NCBI RefSeq assembly: GCF_009720725.1
Contig: NZ_WNKT01000036.1
Span: 1-41,365, forward strand
Origin: Allochromatium palmeri
GTDB taxonomy: Bacteria > Pseudomonadota > Gammaproteobacteria > Chromatiales > Chromatiaceae
DNA: 41,365 nucleotides
Reading direction: 5' to 3'
The notes under the pieces are model-generated. The model had not been told where the DNA came from and did not search any database. It was given only the letters and a program-made list of their open reading frames with translations. The stretch's first letter is position 1. Every line of letters starts with the position of its first letter. The position numbers and the translations under genes were made by a program. This document shows, piece by piece, positions 1 through 7,191 of this stretch.

Positions 1-76
1 CTAACCCTGTGGCCGTGGCCGACCCAAAGGTGCTGATCAGGTAATCGGTGTAGATTTCGAGAAAGTCTTGGTTCAT
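1..76 (-). CDS. Transposase, N-terminal fragment cut by window edge
   Basis: The reverse strand starts ATG at 76 and reads MNQDFLEIYTDYLIS, then TFGSATATGL, to the window edge. This opening resembles the N-terminus of a DDE transposase group I associate with IS4/IS701-like elements, whose members share a 'DYL(I/L)SSFG..TATGL' start. Only about 25 residues are visible, so no catalytic residue can be checked and the family is tentative. The rest of the gene would lie left of the window. Bases 77-183 would hold the element's end, but I could not identify a terminal repeat. Confidence 0.5.
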   Translation of the reverse strand, partial: MNQDFLEIYTDYLISTFGSATATGL

Positions 77-183
77 CCGCGCAACCTAGCAGATCCTCGG
101 CCTCCTGCGTAACATCAGTCATTAAATCGGTGAGGCGCGGTTTAGACCTCGCTCGGAACACCAATTATGAAAAAGGCGCGGTC

Positions 184-822
184 TCAACCCGGCTCCTTCA
201 CCTTCGTCATCAACCAATGGGGCACGGTTAAATCCCAGCGAATCGCTGCCGCGCGCAGCGCGAAGATGATGCCGACGCAGCAGAGCGCGGCGGCAGATCG
301 ATAGTCCGGGATCCAGGCCAGCAGCGCAACGTAGAGCGTGCAGCCAATCAGCACTGGCGTTGCATAGAGTTCGCGCGTCATCAAGAGCGTCTGGCGACCC
401 GACAGCACGTCCCTAAGCAGGCCGCCGCCAATGGCCGTGACGATGCCCAGAATGACCGGGGCGAGCGGGCGACCGAAGTCCATGGCCCAGGACTTATCGA
501 CGGTCTGAATCGCAAACAAGGCGGCACCGAAGCCGTCGACGTACAGCATCAGACGGAAGATCTCTCGTCGCGTGAACAGCGACTCCGCGAAGAAGGTGAC
601 CAGGCTCGCACCGATGGCGACCCAGAGGTAATTGAGATCGAGGGACCAGAAGACCGGCACATTCAGGATCAGATCCCTGATGGTACCGCCACCGACCGCC
701 GTGATAATGCCAAGCACGGTGGCACTGAACAGATCGATGCCCTTGGGGGCCAGGACAAGCACCGCTGTGACGGCAAAGGCGGTGATGCCCGCCATGCCGA
801 TCCAATAGCTGAAAGACTGCAA
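184..822 (-). CDS. TRIC-family (YadS/UPF0126) membrane cation channel
   Basis: A 212-residue integral membrane protein made of two copies of the UPF0126 (TRIC) repeat. The diagnostic glycine-rich segments GGGTIRDL (about residues 44-51) and GGGLLRDVLSG (about 133-143) are both present, and around seven hydrophobic helices fill the protein. Bacterial TRIC homologues form trimeric K+-permeable channels in the inner membrane; the physiological role here is unknown. The start is TTG at 822, preceded by a GAGG about 8 bases upstream; the next in-frame ATG would remove the first helix. It stands alone, with an inverted repeat at 888-905 between it and the DUF599 gene. Family assignment is firm and function is inferred. 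Confidence 0.85.
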   Translation of the reverse strand: MQSFSYWIGMAGITAFAVTAVLVLAPKGIDLFSATVLGIITAVGGGTIRDLILNVPVFWSLDLNYLWVAIGASLVTFFAESLFTRREIFRLMLYVDGFGAALFAIQTVDKSWAMDFGRPLAPVILGIVTAIGGGLLRDVLSGRQTLLMTRELYATPVLIGCTLYVALLAWIPDYRSAAALCCVGIIFALRAAAIRWDLTVPHWLMTKVKEPG

Positions 823-887
823 TCTGGGATCCTCACGGCATGTTGCGTCCCGTGTGATTATGTGACGCGAATGAGCTATCCGTTGTT

Positions 888-905
888 CCTCACATAATTG
901 TGAGG
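888..905. repeat. Perfect inverted repeat between DUF599 and TRIC genes
   Basis: CCTCACA-TAAT-TGTGAGG, with 7-bp arms and a 4-base loop. It lies downstream of the DUF599 stop and upstream of the TRIC start on the same strand. No run of T follows, so it may be a weak terminator for DUF599 or an operator for the TRIC gene. Neither role can be decided from sequence. Confidence 0.5.
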
Positions 906-947
906 GTCGTCGATGACTCCATCGGCCAGTTCGAACGTGGCATTACT

Positions 948-1607
948 TCAATGCGCGCGATCAGCGGCATAGAGTATGGGAATCAGCGCTAGGCAGGCGA
1001 GCAGCATAAATTGCGGTCCGAAGAGCCAGAAGACCAGCGGGACGCACAGATAATAGGCGCGCATCCCGATACTATAGAACCCCCCCGCCCGATTGAGATG
1101 GCGAGCGACCTGTTCAGGACTTACGACTGACGGACGGAGCGCGGGAGGTAGCGTGATCTGATAACCGACATGGTTGAAGAGCCGCACCGACATGGCGAAG
1201 CTAAAGAAGGCGACGAAGAAATCGATCAAGAGTGCCAGTAGCTTGATGTCCCAGAGCCGCGGATCGACCTGACCGAAGAGACTCAACGCCTGCCAGCTTG
1301 CACTGATTTGGTCGGCCTTGCCGCTCAGATTCAGCACACCGATGATGAGCAGAATCGCGGTCGAAGCGAGAAAGGTCGCCGACATGGTCGAGTTGCGTAG
1401 TGTCTGTACGGCCAGGATGCCCAATCCAGGATCGGCCATGATGTGATGTGCCCAAGCCCGGCGCGCCTCACGGTTGACCCCCTGGGTGCTGAACAGTGGG
1501 TCGAGCCATGTACGCCATGCCATCCAAAGATAGTAGAGCGCTAGCAACACGAGGCCAGTACTGGTCCAGAACCATTCGTGGCTCGGAGGGTTCGACCAAT
1601 TCGACAT
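948..1607 (-). CDS. DUF599 family membrane protein
   Basis: A 219-residue membrane protein with about four hydrophobic segments (near residues 16-32, 78-96, 124-142 and 183-212). The layout matches DUF599: an early W-rich N-terminus, the conserved segment 'RRAWAHHIMADPGLGILAVQ' (about 48-67) and the 'LRNSTMSATFLAS' segment just after it. No biochemical function is established for the family. It starts with ATG at 1607, and a GAGG-like sequence lies upstream. It runs in the same direction as nikR but about 90 bases beyond its end, so it could receive read-through from the nickel operon. No metal-binding motif stands out that would link it to nickel. Confidence 0.8.
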   Translation of the reverse strand: MSNWSNPPSHEWFWTSTGLVLLALYYLWMAWRTWLDPLFSTQGVNREARRAWAHHIMADPGLGILAVQTLRNSTMSATFLASTAILLIIGVLNLSGKADQISASWQALSLFGQVDPRLWDIKLLALLIDFFVAFFSFAMSVRLFNHVGYQITLPPALRPSVVSPEQVARHLNRAGGFYSIGMRAYYLCVPLVFWLFGPQFMLLACLALIPILYAADRAH

Positions 1608-1697
1608 CTCGACTCCTCTGTACCCAATATGCGACTTTTTAACAGCCCGTGTGGGCGGTTGAGGTATGACTGGACGGAGGACACCCGCTGACGTTGG

Positions 1698-2111
1698 CTA
1701 CAGCCGCGACGTGCGTGTCAGCTTGGCAAATTTGACGCCCTTGAGCCCGCCGATCTCAGCGACGATCTGCTCGATCTCGGGCGGGTGGCCCTGCAAGATG
1801 ATCGTTTCCAGGCAGTTGTCGTGGTCGAGGTGCACATGGGTGCTGCAGAGCACGTGCACTTCCTGATGATGCTGGATGTCGATGAGCTTCTGCGCCAGTT
1901 CGCGCTGGTGATGGTCGAAGATGATGACCAGAACCCCGGCAACCTCATCCCCTGCCTGCCAGGCGTTCTCCACCAGCCGCTCGCGGATCATGTCGCGCAC
2001 CAACTCCGAACGGGAGGCGTAGCCGCGGCTCGTGACCCGGCGGTCGAGTTCTTCTAATAGGTTGCCCGGCAGAGAGACGCTGAAGCGGATGGTGTCGGCT
2101 ATCTCGTTCAT
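1698..2111 (-). CDS. nikR: Nickel-responsive transcriptional regulator NikR
   Basis: A 137-residue NikR. The N-terminal ribbon-helix-helix DNA-binding domain (about 1-48) starts with '[20 protein letters not shown]'. The C-terminal ACT-like nickel domain carries the high-affinity site: a His in 'HHQEVHVL', then the HVHLDHDNC stretch, which supplies His, His and Cys. NikR senses Ni2+ and represses nickel uptake genes. It is the last gene of the nik operon, 8 bases after nikO, so it would be made along with the transporter it controls and form a feedback loop. Length and all metal ligands match the family, so I regard it as intact. Confidence 0.95.
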   Translation of the reverse strand: MNEIADTIRFSVSLPGNLLEELDRRVTSRGYASRSELVRDMIRERLVENAWQAGDEVAGVLVIIFDHHQRELAQKLIDIQHHQEVHVLCSTHVHLDHDNCLETIILQGHPPEIEQIVAEIGGLKGVKFAKLTRTSRL

Positions 2112-2119
2112 GCTTAAGC

Positions 2120-2896
2120 TTAGTCCCAGTCGTGGGTGTGGAAATGGCTGTGCTCGGTGGCCCCATGGCGGTGACGGTGGCGGTGCACCAGATTGGCCGC
2201 GGCGAGTCGGTCTTGGTCGCCGAGGAAATCTTGTATCGGCCCATCAAAGATGAGCCGATGGTCCTCGCCGAGCACCAGGCAACGGTCGCCGAACTCACCG
2301 GCGAGGCTGAGATTGTGCGTCGTCACCAGCGTCGTCTGGTTGATGTCGGCGAGGAAGTCGACGAGCCACCCGGTGCTGCGCGGATCCATGTTCGCGGTCG
2401 GTTCATCCAGGAGCAGAACCTTCGGCTCAAGGATGAGCAGTGCCGCCAGGCAGACGCGCTGCTTCTCGCCGCCGGACAGCCCGAACGGCGTGCGCTCAAG
2501 CAGCGGCACCACGCCAAGCTCGCCGGCCCAGTGGTGCACGCGCTTATCCACATCATCGAGACCGAGTTGGCGCGGCCCGAAGGCGATCTCGTCGAATACG
2601 CTCGGGTTGAAGAGCATGGTATCCGGATTCTGGAACAGCAGCACCACCTCGCGGCGAAAACGCTGGTGGAATGCAGCCTCGCGCAATGCCGCGCGGTCGA
2701 CCACCCGACCGTCGTAGGAAACCGTCCCGGTCGTTGGTGGCAGCAGGCCGTTGAGCACCTTGAGCAGCGTGCTCTTGCCGGTGCCGTTAGCGCCAAGCAG
2801 GACGACCTTCTCTCCGCGCCCTAGCTGGAAGTCGATGGCGCGGAGGATCTCCTGGCCCTCGGGCAGGCGATAACTGACTTCAATCGCCTGGAGCAT
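2120..2896 (-). CDS. nikO: Nickel ECF transporter ATPase NikO (CbiO-like)
   Basis: A 258-residue ABC ATPase that powers nickel import with NikM and NikQ. Visible motifs: Walker [11 protein letters not shown]-loop FQNPDTMLF, signature LSGGEKQR, Walker B VLLLDEPT and switch TTHN. These fit the CbiO/NikO (energy-coupling factor A) family. I chose the ATG at 2896 ([14 protein letters not shown]) because homologues begin there; a longer frame to 2962 adds a low-complexity leader inside nikQ. The start overlaps the end of nikQ by 17 bases, implying translational coupling. The C-terminus is rich in histidine (HRHRHRHG, then [10 protein letters not shown]), a plausible cytoplasmic nickel-binding or storage tail. 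Confidence 0.93.
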   Translation of the reverse strand: MLQAIEVSYRLPEGQEILRAIDFQLGRGEKVVLLGANGTGKSTLLKVLNGLLPPTTGTVSYDGRVVDRAALREAAFHQRFRREVVLLFQNPDTMLFNPSVFDEIAFGPRQLGLDDVDKRVHHWAGELGVVPLLERTPFGLSGGEKQRVCLAALLILEPKVLLLDEPTANMDPRSTGWLVDFLADINQTTLVTTHNLSLAGEFGDRCLVLGEDHRLIFDGPIQDFLGDQDRLAAANLVHRHRHRHGATEHSHFHTHDWD

Positions 2897-3458
2897 TGTC
2901 GGTCGCCTCTGGCTGGAAGAACCCGCGTGAGCGCATGGCGAGCGCGATCTCGCGCGCGTCATGCTCGGCGCGGTCGAAGAGATGGACCGCCGCCGCGGCG
3001 CTTTGCAGATAGCGCTCGCGCAGACGCAGTCGGCGTAGCCGGCGGCTCTCGGCCGCGAGCCGCAGATCCTCGAACAAGCGGCGGAAGGGGATGATCTGGC
3101 TCAATACCAGCGTCACCAGGTAGCTCAAATTCCGAGAGAAGCTGAGTGCGCGCAAGATGTCGATTTTAGACGCTAGGCTGAAGGTGAGAAAGATCAGGAG
3201 ATAGACCCTGGTGTTGACGAGGATCAGGTAGTCGAGGCTCACTGCCTGTCCGAACAGCGCGCCCGCTGCGTAGCCGATGCTGATCACGAGGTTGAAGAAC
3301 AGGACCGCCCGCAAGGCTCGCCAGCCTATCGTCGGCGCCTGGCGGCCTGCCAACGCGGCGACCACGAGCAGGCCACCGGCGAGCCACCAGGGATTGTGGA
3401 CCGAGGTTGCCGCGACCACGGCGATGGCGTAGCCGAGCAGCAGCAACCGATCTTTCAT
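2880..3458 (-). CDS. nikQ: Nickel ECF transporter T component NikQ (CbiQ-like)
   Basis: A 192-residue CbiQ-family transmembrane coupling protein, somewhat shorter than typical CbiQ (about 220-260). Four to five hydrophobic segments occupy the first half. The C-terminal half is an Arg/Ala-rich helical region (RRLRRLRLRERYLQS) ending in the coupling motif 'ALAMRSRGF', which docks on the ATPase. In ECF transporters this protein links substrate-binding NikM to NikO. It lies 14 bases after nikM and overlaps nikO. The shorter N-terminus looks natural, since the start is an ATG directly after nikM. Confidence 0.9.
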   Translation of the reverse strand: MKDRLLLLGYAIAVVAATSVHNPWWLAGGLLVVAALAGRQAPTIGWRALRAVLFFNLVISIGYAAGALFGQAVSLDYLILVNTRVYLLIFLTFSLASKIDILRALSFSRNLSYLVTLVLSQIIPFRRLFEDLRLAAESRRLRRLRLRERYLQSAAAAVHLFDRAEHDAREIALAMRSRGFFQPEATDNAPGD

Positions 3459-3472
3459 CTCGCCCCTTGCCT

Positions 3473-4102
3473 CTAGCGGCGGCGAAGGAAGCTGACGACC
3501 AGCACGGTCAGCAATCCTTCACCGAGTCCGAGAATGGCGTGCGGAATGAGGACGGCGGGCAGCGTCACCGACAGGCCGAACGGGAAGAACAGAGGCTGGC
3601 CGTCGCTCGTGTGCGCGATCGCCGGCTGCAGGCCGAGCACCACCGCGACCAGGGCGGCCGGAACAACGGCGGCCAGCCAACCTGCGGCAAACAGGCCTGC
3701 CCGTTCCCAGCGGGGCGCCAACAGCCGGTACCCCAGGCAGGCCGCGACCGAACCGCCGAGCCCCATCGCGAGCGCGTTGACGGGCAGCACGGTAACCCCC
3801 CCGGCGCCGAGCACCAGCGCCTGCAGCAGCAGGACGAGCGACACAACGGCGAAGGTCAGCCAGGGACCGAACACCACGGCGAGGATGCCGATCCCGGAGG
3901 CGTGCACCGAGGTCCCGCCGGGCAGCGGCAGCATGACCGTCATGAGCACGAAAGCGAGGGCGGTGAGTACGGCGAGTCGCGGCAACAGCGTCTCGTCAAC
4001 GCGGCGGCGCAGCTCACGCGTCGCGTAGGCCCATCCCCCGGCCGCGAGCGCATAGGCTGGCAGATAAGTCTGTGGCGAGAGAAATCCGTCGGGGATGTGC
4101 AT
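3473..4102 (-). CDS. nikM: Nickel-specific ECF S component NikM (CbiM-like)
   Basis: A 209-residue membrane protein starting MHIPDGFLSP, the hallmark of CbiM/NikM proteins, in which the N-terminal Met-His loop inserts into the membrane and chelates the metal. A second conserved His lies in GGTSVHASGIG (about residue 67), and another in IPHAILGLGEG near the C-terminus. About six transmembrane helices are seen. It determines substrate specificity; Ni2+ rather than Co2+ is inferred from nikR and nikKL in the same operon and the absence of cbiN. It lies 3 bases after the outer-membrane protein gene and 14 before nikQ. Confidence 0.92.
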   Translation of the reverse strand: MHIPDGFLSPQTYLPAYALAAGGWAYATRELRRRVDETLLPRLAVLTALAFVLMTVMLPLPGGTSVHASGIGILAVVFGPWLTFAVVSLVLLLQALVLGAGGVTVLPVNALAMGLGGSVAACLGYRLLAPRWERAGLFAAGWLAAVVPAALVAVVLGLQPAIAHTSDGQPLFFPFGLSVTLPAVLIPHAILGLGEGLLTVLVVSFLRRR

Positions 4103-4105
4103 AAC

Positions 4106-5113
4106 TCAGAACAGCGCCGAGATCGAGAAGACCAGCCGATAGTTTTCCTTGCCTTCCGCGCCCTGCTGCTCGGCATCCTCGTTGAGGTCGGTCGCGATCG
4201 GCAACTTCACGCCAAAGGCGAAGCTCACATTGTTCCAATAGGCGCGGACGCCTGGCGTCAGGTAAAGAATTTGACCACCGGTGCCGCGCTCTGCCACACC
4301 ATCCTCTTTGTCGCGCCCGAGGTTGAGATAGTTCAGCTCGGCTAGCAGGTCGAGGCGGAAACGTCGCTCCGGGTTCACGTAGGCCTTGTAGATTGCGGCG
4401 GTGTTGAGGCGGAATTCGTCGCCGAACTGGCCTGTGAACTTGTCGTCCCCGTGGGCCGGATCAGCGTCGTAGGTGTTCTGCTGGAACCACAGGTTGGAGA
4501 TGTCGAAGTTCAGCGTCCAGCGCTCGCCCAGCATCTTGCTGGCCGTTGCGCCTAGCGTAAAGGTCGGCTCGCCGAAGCCGGTTGACTTGCCCTTGTCGAT
4601 GTTGCCATCGCGGTCGCGCAGGTTGGGGTTGCCGGTCGGCAGCGTCACCCCAGCATAGACCGTGAAGTGCCAGTCCTCCAAGTCGTCAAGGCTCTCTTTT
4701 TCTGGGACGAGCTTGAATCCGTCGTCGTACTTGAAGCCAATGGTCGCGTTGATGGCGGCGTCGGCCCAGCCATGGGTGTTGAAGTCGTCGTTCTCGTCGA
4801 CCTTGTCGTGGTAGGGCAGGAACGCATAGAGCGATAGCCAGGGTGTCACCCCGTAACCGAGTCCAGCCATCCAGAAGGTACTGGACTCGGCCTCGTCGTC
4901 CGTCTCAGGTGTGTAGGTCTTCCAGTCGGCGTCGTCCACCTTGAAATAGGTGAACACCTTGCCTTTGGGCAGGGTGGCCGAGGAGGACTGTTCGAGCGGC
5001 GCGCCAGGTCCTTCAAGCGAAGCAGCGCCGAGGCCGGCGACGCCGTGGTGCGCGGTTGCTGGCAGTGCCACCAAGGCGAGCGTGGCGCCGAGTGCAAGGC
5101 GATCGCGCTTCAT
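4106..5113 (-). CDS. Predicted outer-membrane beta-barrel protein within nik operon
   Basis: A 335-residue exported protein. A signal peptide (MKRDRLALGATLALVALPATA) is followed by a mature end beginning HHGVAGLG. The rest alternates aromatic and polar residues as in beta-strands and ends in Phe (VFSISALF), typical of barrels folded by the BAM complex. Segments such as 'FTVYAGVTLPTGN' and 'GFGEPTFTLGATASKM' resemble the transporter-like barrel family annotated as 'MetA-pathway of phenol degradation'. Its start overlaps the nikL stop (ATGA) and it sits 3 bases before nikM, so it is cotranscribed with the nickel importer. I infer it may pass Ni2+ or a nickel complex across the outer membrane, but no direct evidence is visible. 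Confidence 0.75.
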   Translation of the reverse strand: MKRDRLALGATLALVALPATAHHGVAGLGAASLEGPGAPLEQSSSATLPKGKVFTYFKVDDADWKTYTPETDDEAESSTFWMAGLGYGVTPWLSLYAFLPYHDKVDENDDFNTHGWADAAINATIGFKYDDGFKLVPEKESLDDLEDWHFTVYAGVTLPTGNPNLRDRDGNIDKGKSTGFGEPTFTLGATASKMLGERWTLNFDISNLWFQQNTYDADPAHGDDKFTGQFGDEFRLNTAAIYKAYVNPERRFRLDLLAELNYLNLGRDKEDGVAERGTGGQILYLTPGVRAYWNNVSFAFGVKLPIATDLNEDAEQQGAEGKENYRLVFSISALF

Positions 5114-5529
5114 GATCTTTTCCTCACGAACACTGACCAGATACCGAAAAGGCCAAAGATAACCGAGAGGCCGACCGCGAGGGCGGCGACAGTGCTCAAC
5201 CCGGCCGAGGGCGCCGATGAGTCGCTATCGGGGGTCGCTGCAACCGTGAAATCGCCGCCGTGGCCATCCTCCGAGAAGGTGCGCACGCGCCAGTCACCCG
5301 AGCGGTCGGGCACAAAGGCCAGACGGCCATTCGCGTCGGTCCGTCCGACGAGGAAGGGCACGCTCTCGGCGGGCCGATAGACCTCGGTGGACTCATAGCT
5401 GAACGGGCTGCCGTCCGCGTAGTGCAGCTCGACGATGACAGCGCTCCCAGGCTGCGCCGAATGAGTCAGGCTGTGCGCGTGCAGCGTACCGGCGAGCAGG
5501 GCGGCCGACAGGGCGAGGAGGAGCCTCAC
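5110..5529 (-). CDS. nikL: Nickel transporter accessory protein NikL
   Basis: A 139-residue protein with a signal peptide (about 1-18, ending LHA), a periplasmic Ig-like/carboxypeptidase-regulatory-like domain (about 19-95), a linker rich in Ser and Asp, and a C-terminal transmembrane helix (about 108-133) ending RKRS. This architecture and the neighbours match NikL of NikKMLQO-type nickel ECF systems. The mature N-terminus would begin HSLTHS, putting a histidine at or near the free amine. Its start overlaps the nikK stop by 4 bases (ATGA). It probably takes the place of the NikN/CbiN helper protein in presenting Ni2+ to NikM. Confidence 0.82.
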   Translation of the reverse strand: MRLLLALSAALLAGTLHAHSLTHSAQPGSAVIVELHYADGSPFSYESTEVYRPAESVPFLVGRTDANGRLAFVPDRSGDWRVRTFSEDGHGGDFTVAATPDSDSSAPSAGLSTVAALAVGLSVIFGLFGIWSVFVRKRS

Positions 5530-6242
5530 TTGTCGTTACCGAGGGCGAAGGTCAGCGCCGTGGTATGGACGATCTCGTCGGCCTCGGGGCCGGCATGCGG
5601 TGTCCGCGTCGAAGCCTGAATCAACTGCAGGCCACCGTGTTTGACGCGAATATTCAGGGTACCGTCGGCACCCGTTTGGCCGCGGGGCTTACCGTCGTAG
5701 CTGACTGTGGCGTCGGCCACTGGCTGTCCGTTGGCGAGGACGCGCACGGTCAGCTTGTCCCCATCCTTCAGGGCGAGAGGGTTTTCCGCCGGCACGATTT
5801 CCAGCGGGGTTGCCAGAGAACTGGCCGCCCCGGATCCCCAGCGGTCGATGTGCTTGACGCTCTCGAAGCTCTGCCAGCTACTCAGTGGCGAGGCGGCTTC
5901 GGTCTTTTTGAGATTTTTGGTGCCGGCCGTGGTCTTGGTCCAGTAGCCGCTGGACGTCAGCACATAGAGGACGGCGCAGTCGCCCTCGATCTTGACGGGT
6001 GAGCTGTCCCCGACCTGAGTAGGATGGTGACTGCCGGTCGCGTCCAGGCAGACGACCGACTTGACGATCTCGGGGGAGTAGTCAATTTGCTTCGCCCCCT
6101 CGTGGGACACACCGGGGTGGTGGCCATAGAGGAGTTGGTAACCGCCCGCTTCGGGTTCGACCCAGAGGTCATGCGCGACCGCGGCACTCATCCCCGCCGC
6201 GAAACCGATGCCGAGTAGGAAGCGCGTCTTCAAGCTCATCAT
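5526..6242 (-). CDS. nikK: Nickel transporter periplasmic protein NikK (DUF4198)
   Basis: A 238-residue exported protein of the DUF4198/NikK family, predicted to bind Ni2+ in the periplasm. The signal peptide (about 1-24) ends 'SAAVA', and the mature chain starts HDLWVEPEAGG, with a further His cluster YGHHPGVSHEG. The C-terminal half (about 150-225) is an Ig-like fold with 'LPLTVRVLANGQPVADATVSY'-like spacing. I chose the tandem ATG at 6242/6239, which has AGAGG about 8 bases upstream. The frame stays open to 6596, but that part reads through a broken rarA fragment and is not family sequence. It is the first gene of the operon. Confidence 0.82.
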   Translation of the reverse strand: MMSLKTRFLLGIGFAAGMSAAVAHDLWVEPEAGGYQLLYGHHPGVSHEGAKQIDYSPEIVKSVVCLDATGSHHPTQVGDSSPVKIEGDCAVLYVLTSSGYWTKTTAGTKNLKKTEAASPLSSWQSFESVKHIDRWGSGAASSLATPLEIVPAENPLALKDGDKLTVRVLANGQPVADATVSYDGKPRGQTGADGTLNIRVKHGGLQLIQASTRTPHAGPEADEIVHTTALTFALGNDK

Positions 6243-6275
6243 GGGTGCTACCTCTGCAAAAATTGAGCGCAGAGA

Positions 6276-6302
6276 GTAACACGATAAAATAATTAATAAT
6301 AC
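6276..6302. promoter_or_regulatory. Candidate NikR operator upstream of nikK
   Basis: The AT-rich stretch before nikK contains GTAACA-N15-TAATAC (plus strand). It resembles the NikR half-site pattern GTATGA-N16-TCATAC known from E. coli; read on the gene strand it has GTATTA and GTGTTAC. Only the outer GTA/TAC bases are symmetrical and the spacing is one base short, so this is a weak match. The position, 34-60 bases before the start of a nikR-containing operon, is right for autoregulation. Confidence 0.35.
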
Positions 6303-6323
6303 GCAGAAACATGGCTCCAGTGA

Positions 6324-6410
6324 AGACTGCCCGATCACCTCATCCAAAACCTTGGGTCTGAGGACTTCGGCCAGCGGTGCGACCGGGGTGTCGGCAAACA
6401 GGTCAGCCAT
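6324..6410 (-). pseudogene. 5' remnant of rarA (mgsA) recombination ATPase
   Basis: From an ATG at 6410 the reverse strand reads MADLFADTPVAPLAEVLRP followed by KVLDEVIGQS, which matches the N-terminus of RarA/MgsA, a replication-associated AAA+ ATPase. Homology stops after about 29 residues and the AAA+ domain is missing, so this is a truncated relic. It sits 80 bases before nikK in the same frame, so a translated relic would run into nikK as an N-terminal extension. I infer that a deletion or rearrangement joined the nik operon to the rarA start region. Confidence 0.75.
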
Positions 6411-6763
6411 GTTGAGCACGTTGGACTTCGCAGAAAACAGACACAAGCACCAATACCACCCAGATGAGGGGCCTTGATGCCGTTGCAGCGATGTTCCGCA
6501 TGGAACAGTTTGCATACCGGCCGGGACGCTGTGCCCACAGCAGCCCGAGCGCCGCAGCGCCCAAAGCGCGGCGCACATGGTCGAGCTCATGCGCAAGGCC
6601 CAGCACGACTCTATGACCGGTTCGGACTGTCAGAGGCCAATAACGAACGGGTGTGGCAGGAGATTGCCGAGTTGTTGGGCTGTACGCTCCAAGCTGGATG
6701 AGGGCAGTAGCGGTAGATCGACGCGAACAGTTCGGATCGTTCAGGCGACGAGATCCGGTACGC
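6411..6763. other. Gene-poor stretch with a decayed coding trace
   Basis: No intact gene. On the plus strand, two short frames between about 6560 and 6702 look protein-like in tandem: 'MVELMRKAQHDS', then after a frame change 'YDRFGLSEANNERVWQEIAE', ending at a stop at 6702. This suggests the frameshifted 3' end of a lost gene that I do not recognise. No promoter or RNA gene is apparent. Confidence 0.3.
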
Positions 6764-7162
6764 TCACTCGCCCAGAACCGCCATGCGAAGCGCCGCGATC
6801 TCAGACTCGACATAGTCGCGCCGCTCCTCCAGATGTCCCCACACCGGTCGCGGCCAGCAGGCATCGTCGTGGCGACGTCCGATGACATGAATGTGGAGCT
6901 GGGGCACCAGATTGCCGATCCAGGCGACATTGATCCTGGGATAGCCCAGGGTGTGCAGAGCATCCGAAACGCGCGTGCAGTCGGCCAGAACCGCCTCGCG
7001 GTGGGCGATCGGCAGATCCAGGAGATTGGTCAGGTCGGTTTCGGGAACCAGGATGAACCAGGGCACAGCGCCGTTGCGATGCAACAGTAGATGGGTCGCG
7101 GGCAAGCGCCCAAGGACATGGCCATCGGCCAGGAGCTGGGGATGGAGGGCGAAGGGCCGCAT
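6764..7162 (-). CDS. HIT-domain protein (Ap4A hydrolase-like)
   Basis: A 132-residue histidine-triad protein. The family core 'PWFILVPET' lies at about residue 34 and the triad region reads QLHIHVIGRR, so the first His of HxHxH is Gln (QxHxH), as in a known subgroup. The subgroup's enzymatic activity is not well established; HIT proteins usually hydrolyse or transfer nucleotides. The ATG at 7162 (MRPFALHPQL) matches the usual family N-terminus. A TTG at 7195 would overlap the stop of the RIO kinase gene (TTGA) and add 11 residues. Either way the gene directly follows the kinase, so the two are likely cotranscribed. Confidence 0.85.
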   Translation of the reverse strand: MRPFALHPQLLADGHVLGRLPATHLLLHRNGAVPWFILVPETDLTNLLDLPIAHREAVLADCTRVSDALHTLGYPRINVAWIGNLVPQLHIHVIGRRHDDACWPRPVWGHLEERRDYVESEIAALRMAVLGE

Positions 7163-7191
7163 GATGATCTCGAATCGAAGGATAGGATGGC

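Noticed and set aside
1641-1660. GCCC-GTGT-GGGC hairpin after nikR as terminator
   Set aside because: Only 4-bp arms and no T-run on the minus strand; too weak to call.
3407-4345. 312-residue plus-strand frame opposite nikM/nikQ
   Set aside because: Arg/Gln-rich composition typical of antisense frames in GC-rich DNA; the minus-strand genes are unmistakable.
5526-6596. 356-residue version of NikK starting at 6596
   Set aside because: The first 118 residues are the rarA relic and unrelated sequence; the signal peptide would be internal. The tandem ATG at 6242/6239 has a ribosome site.
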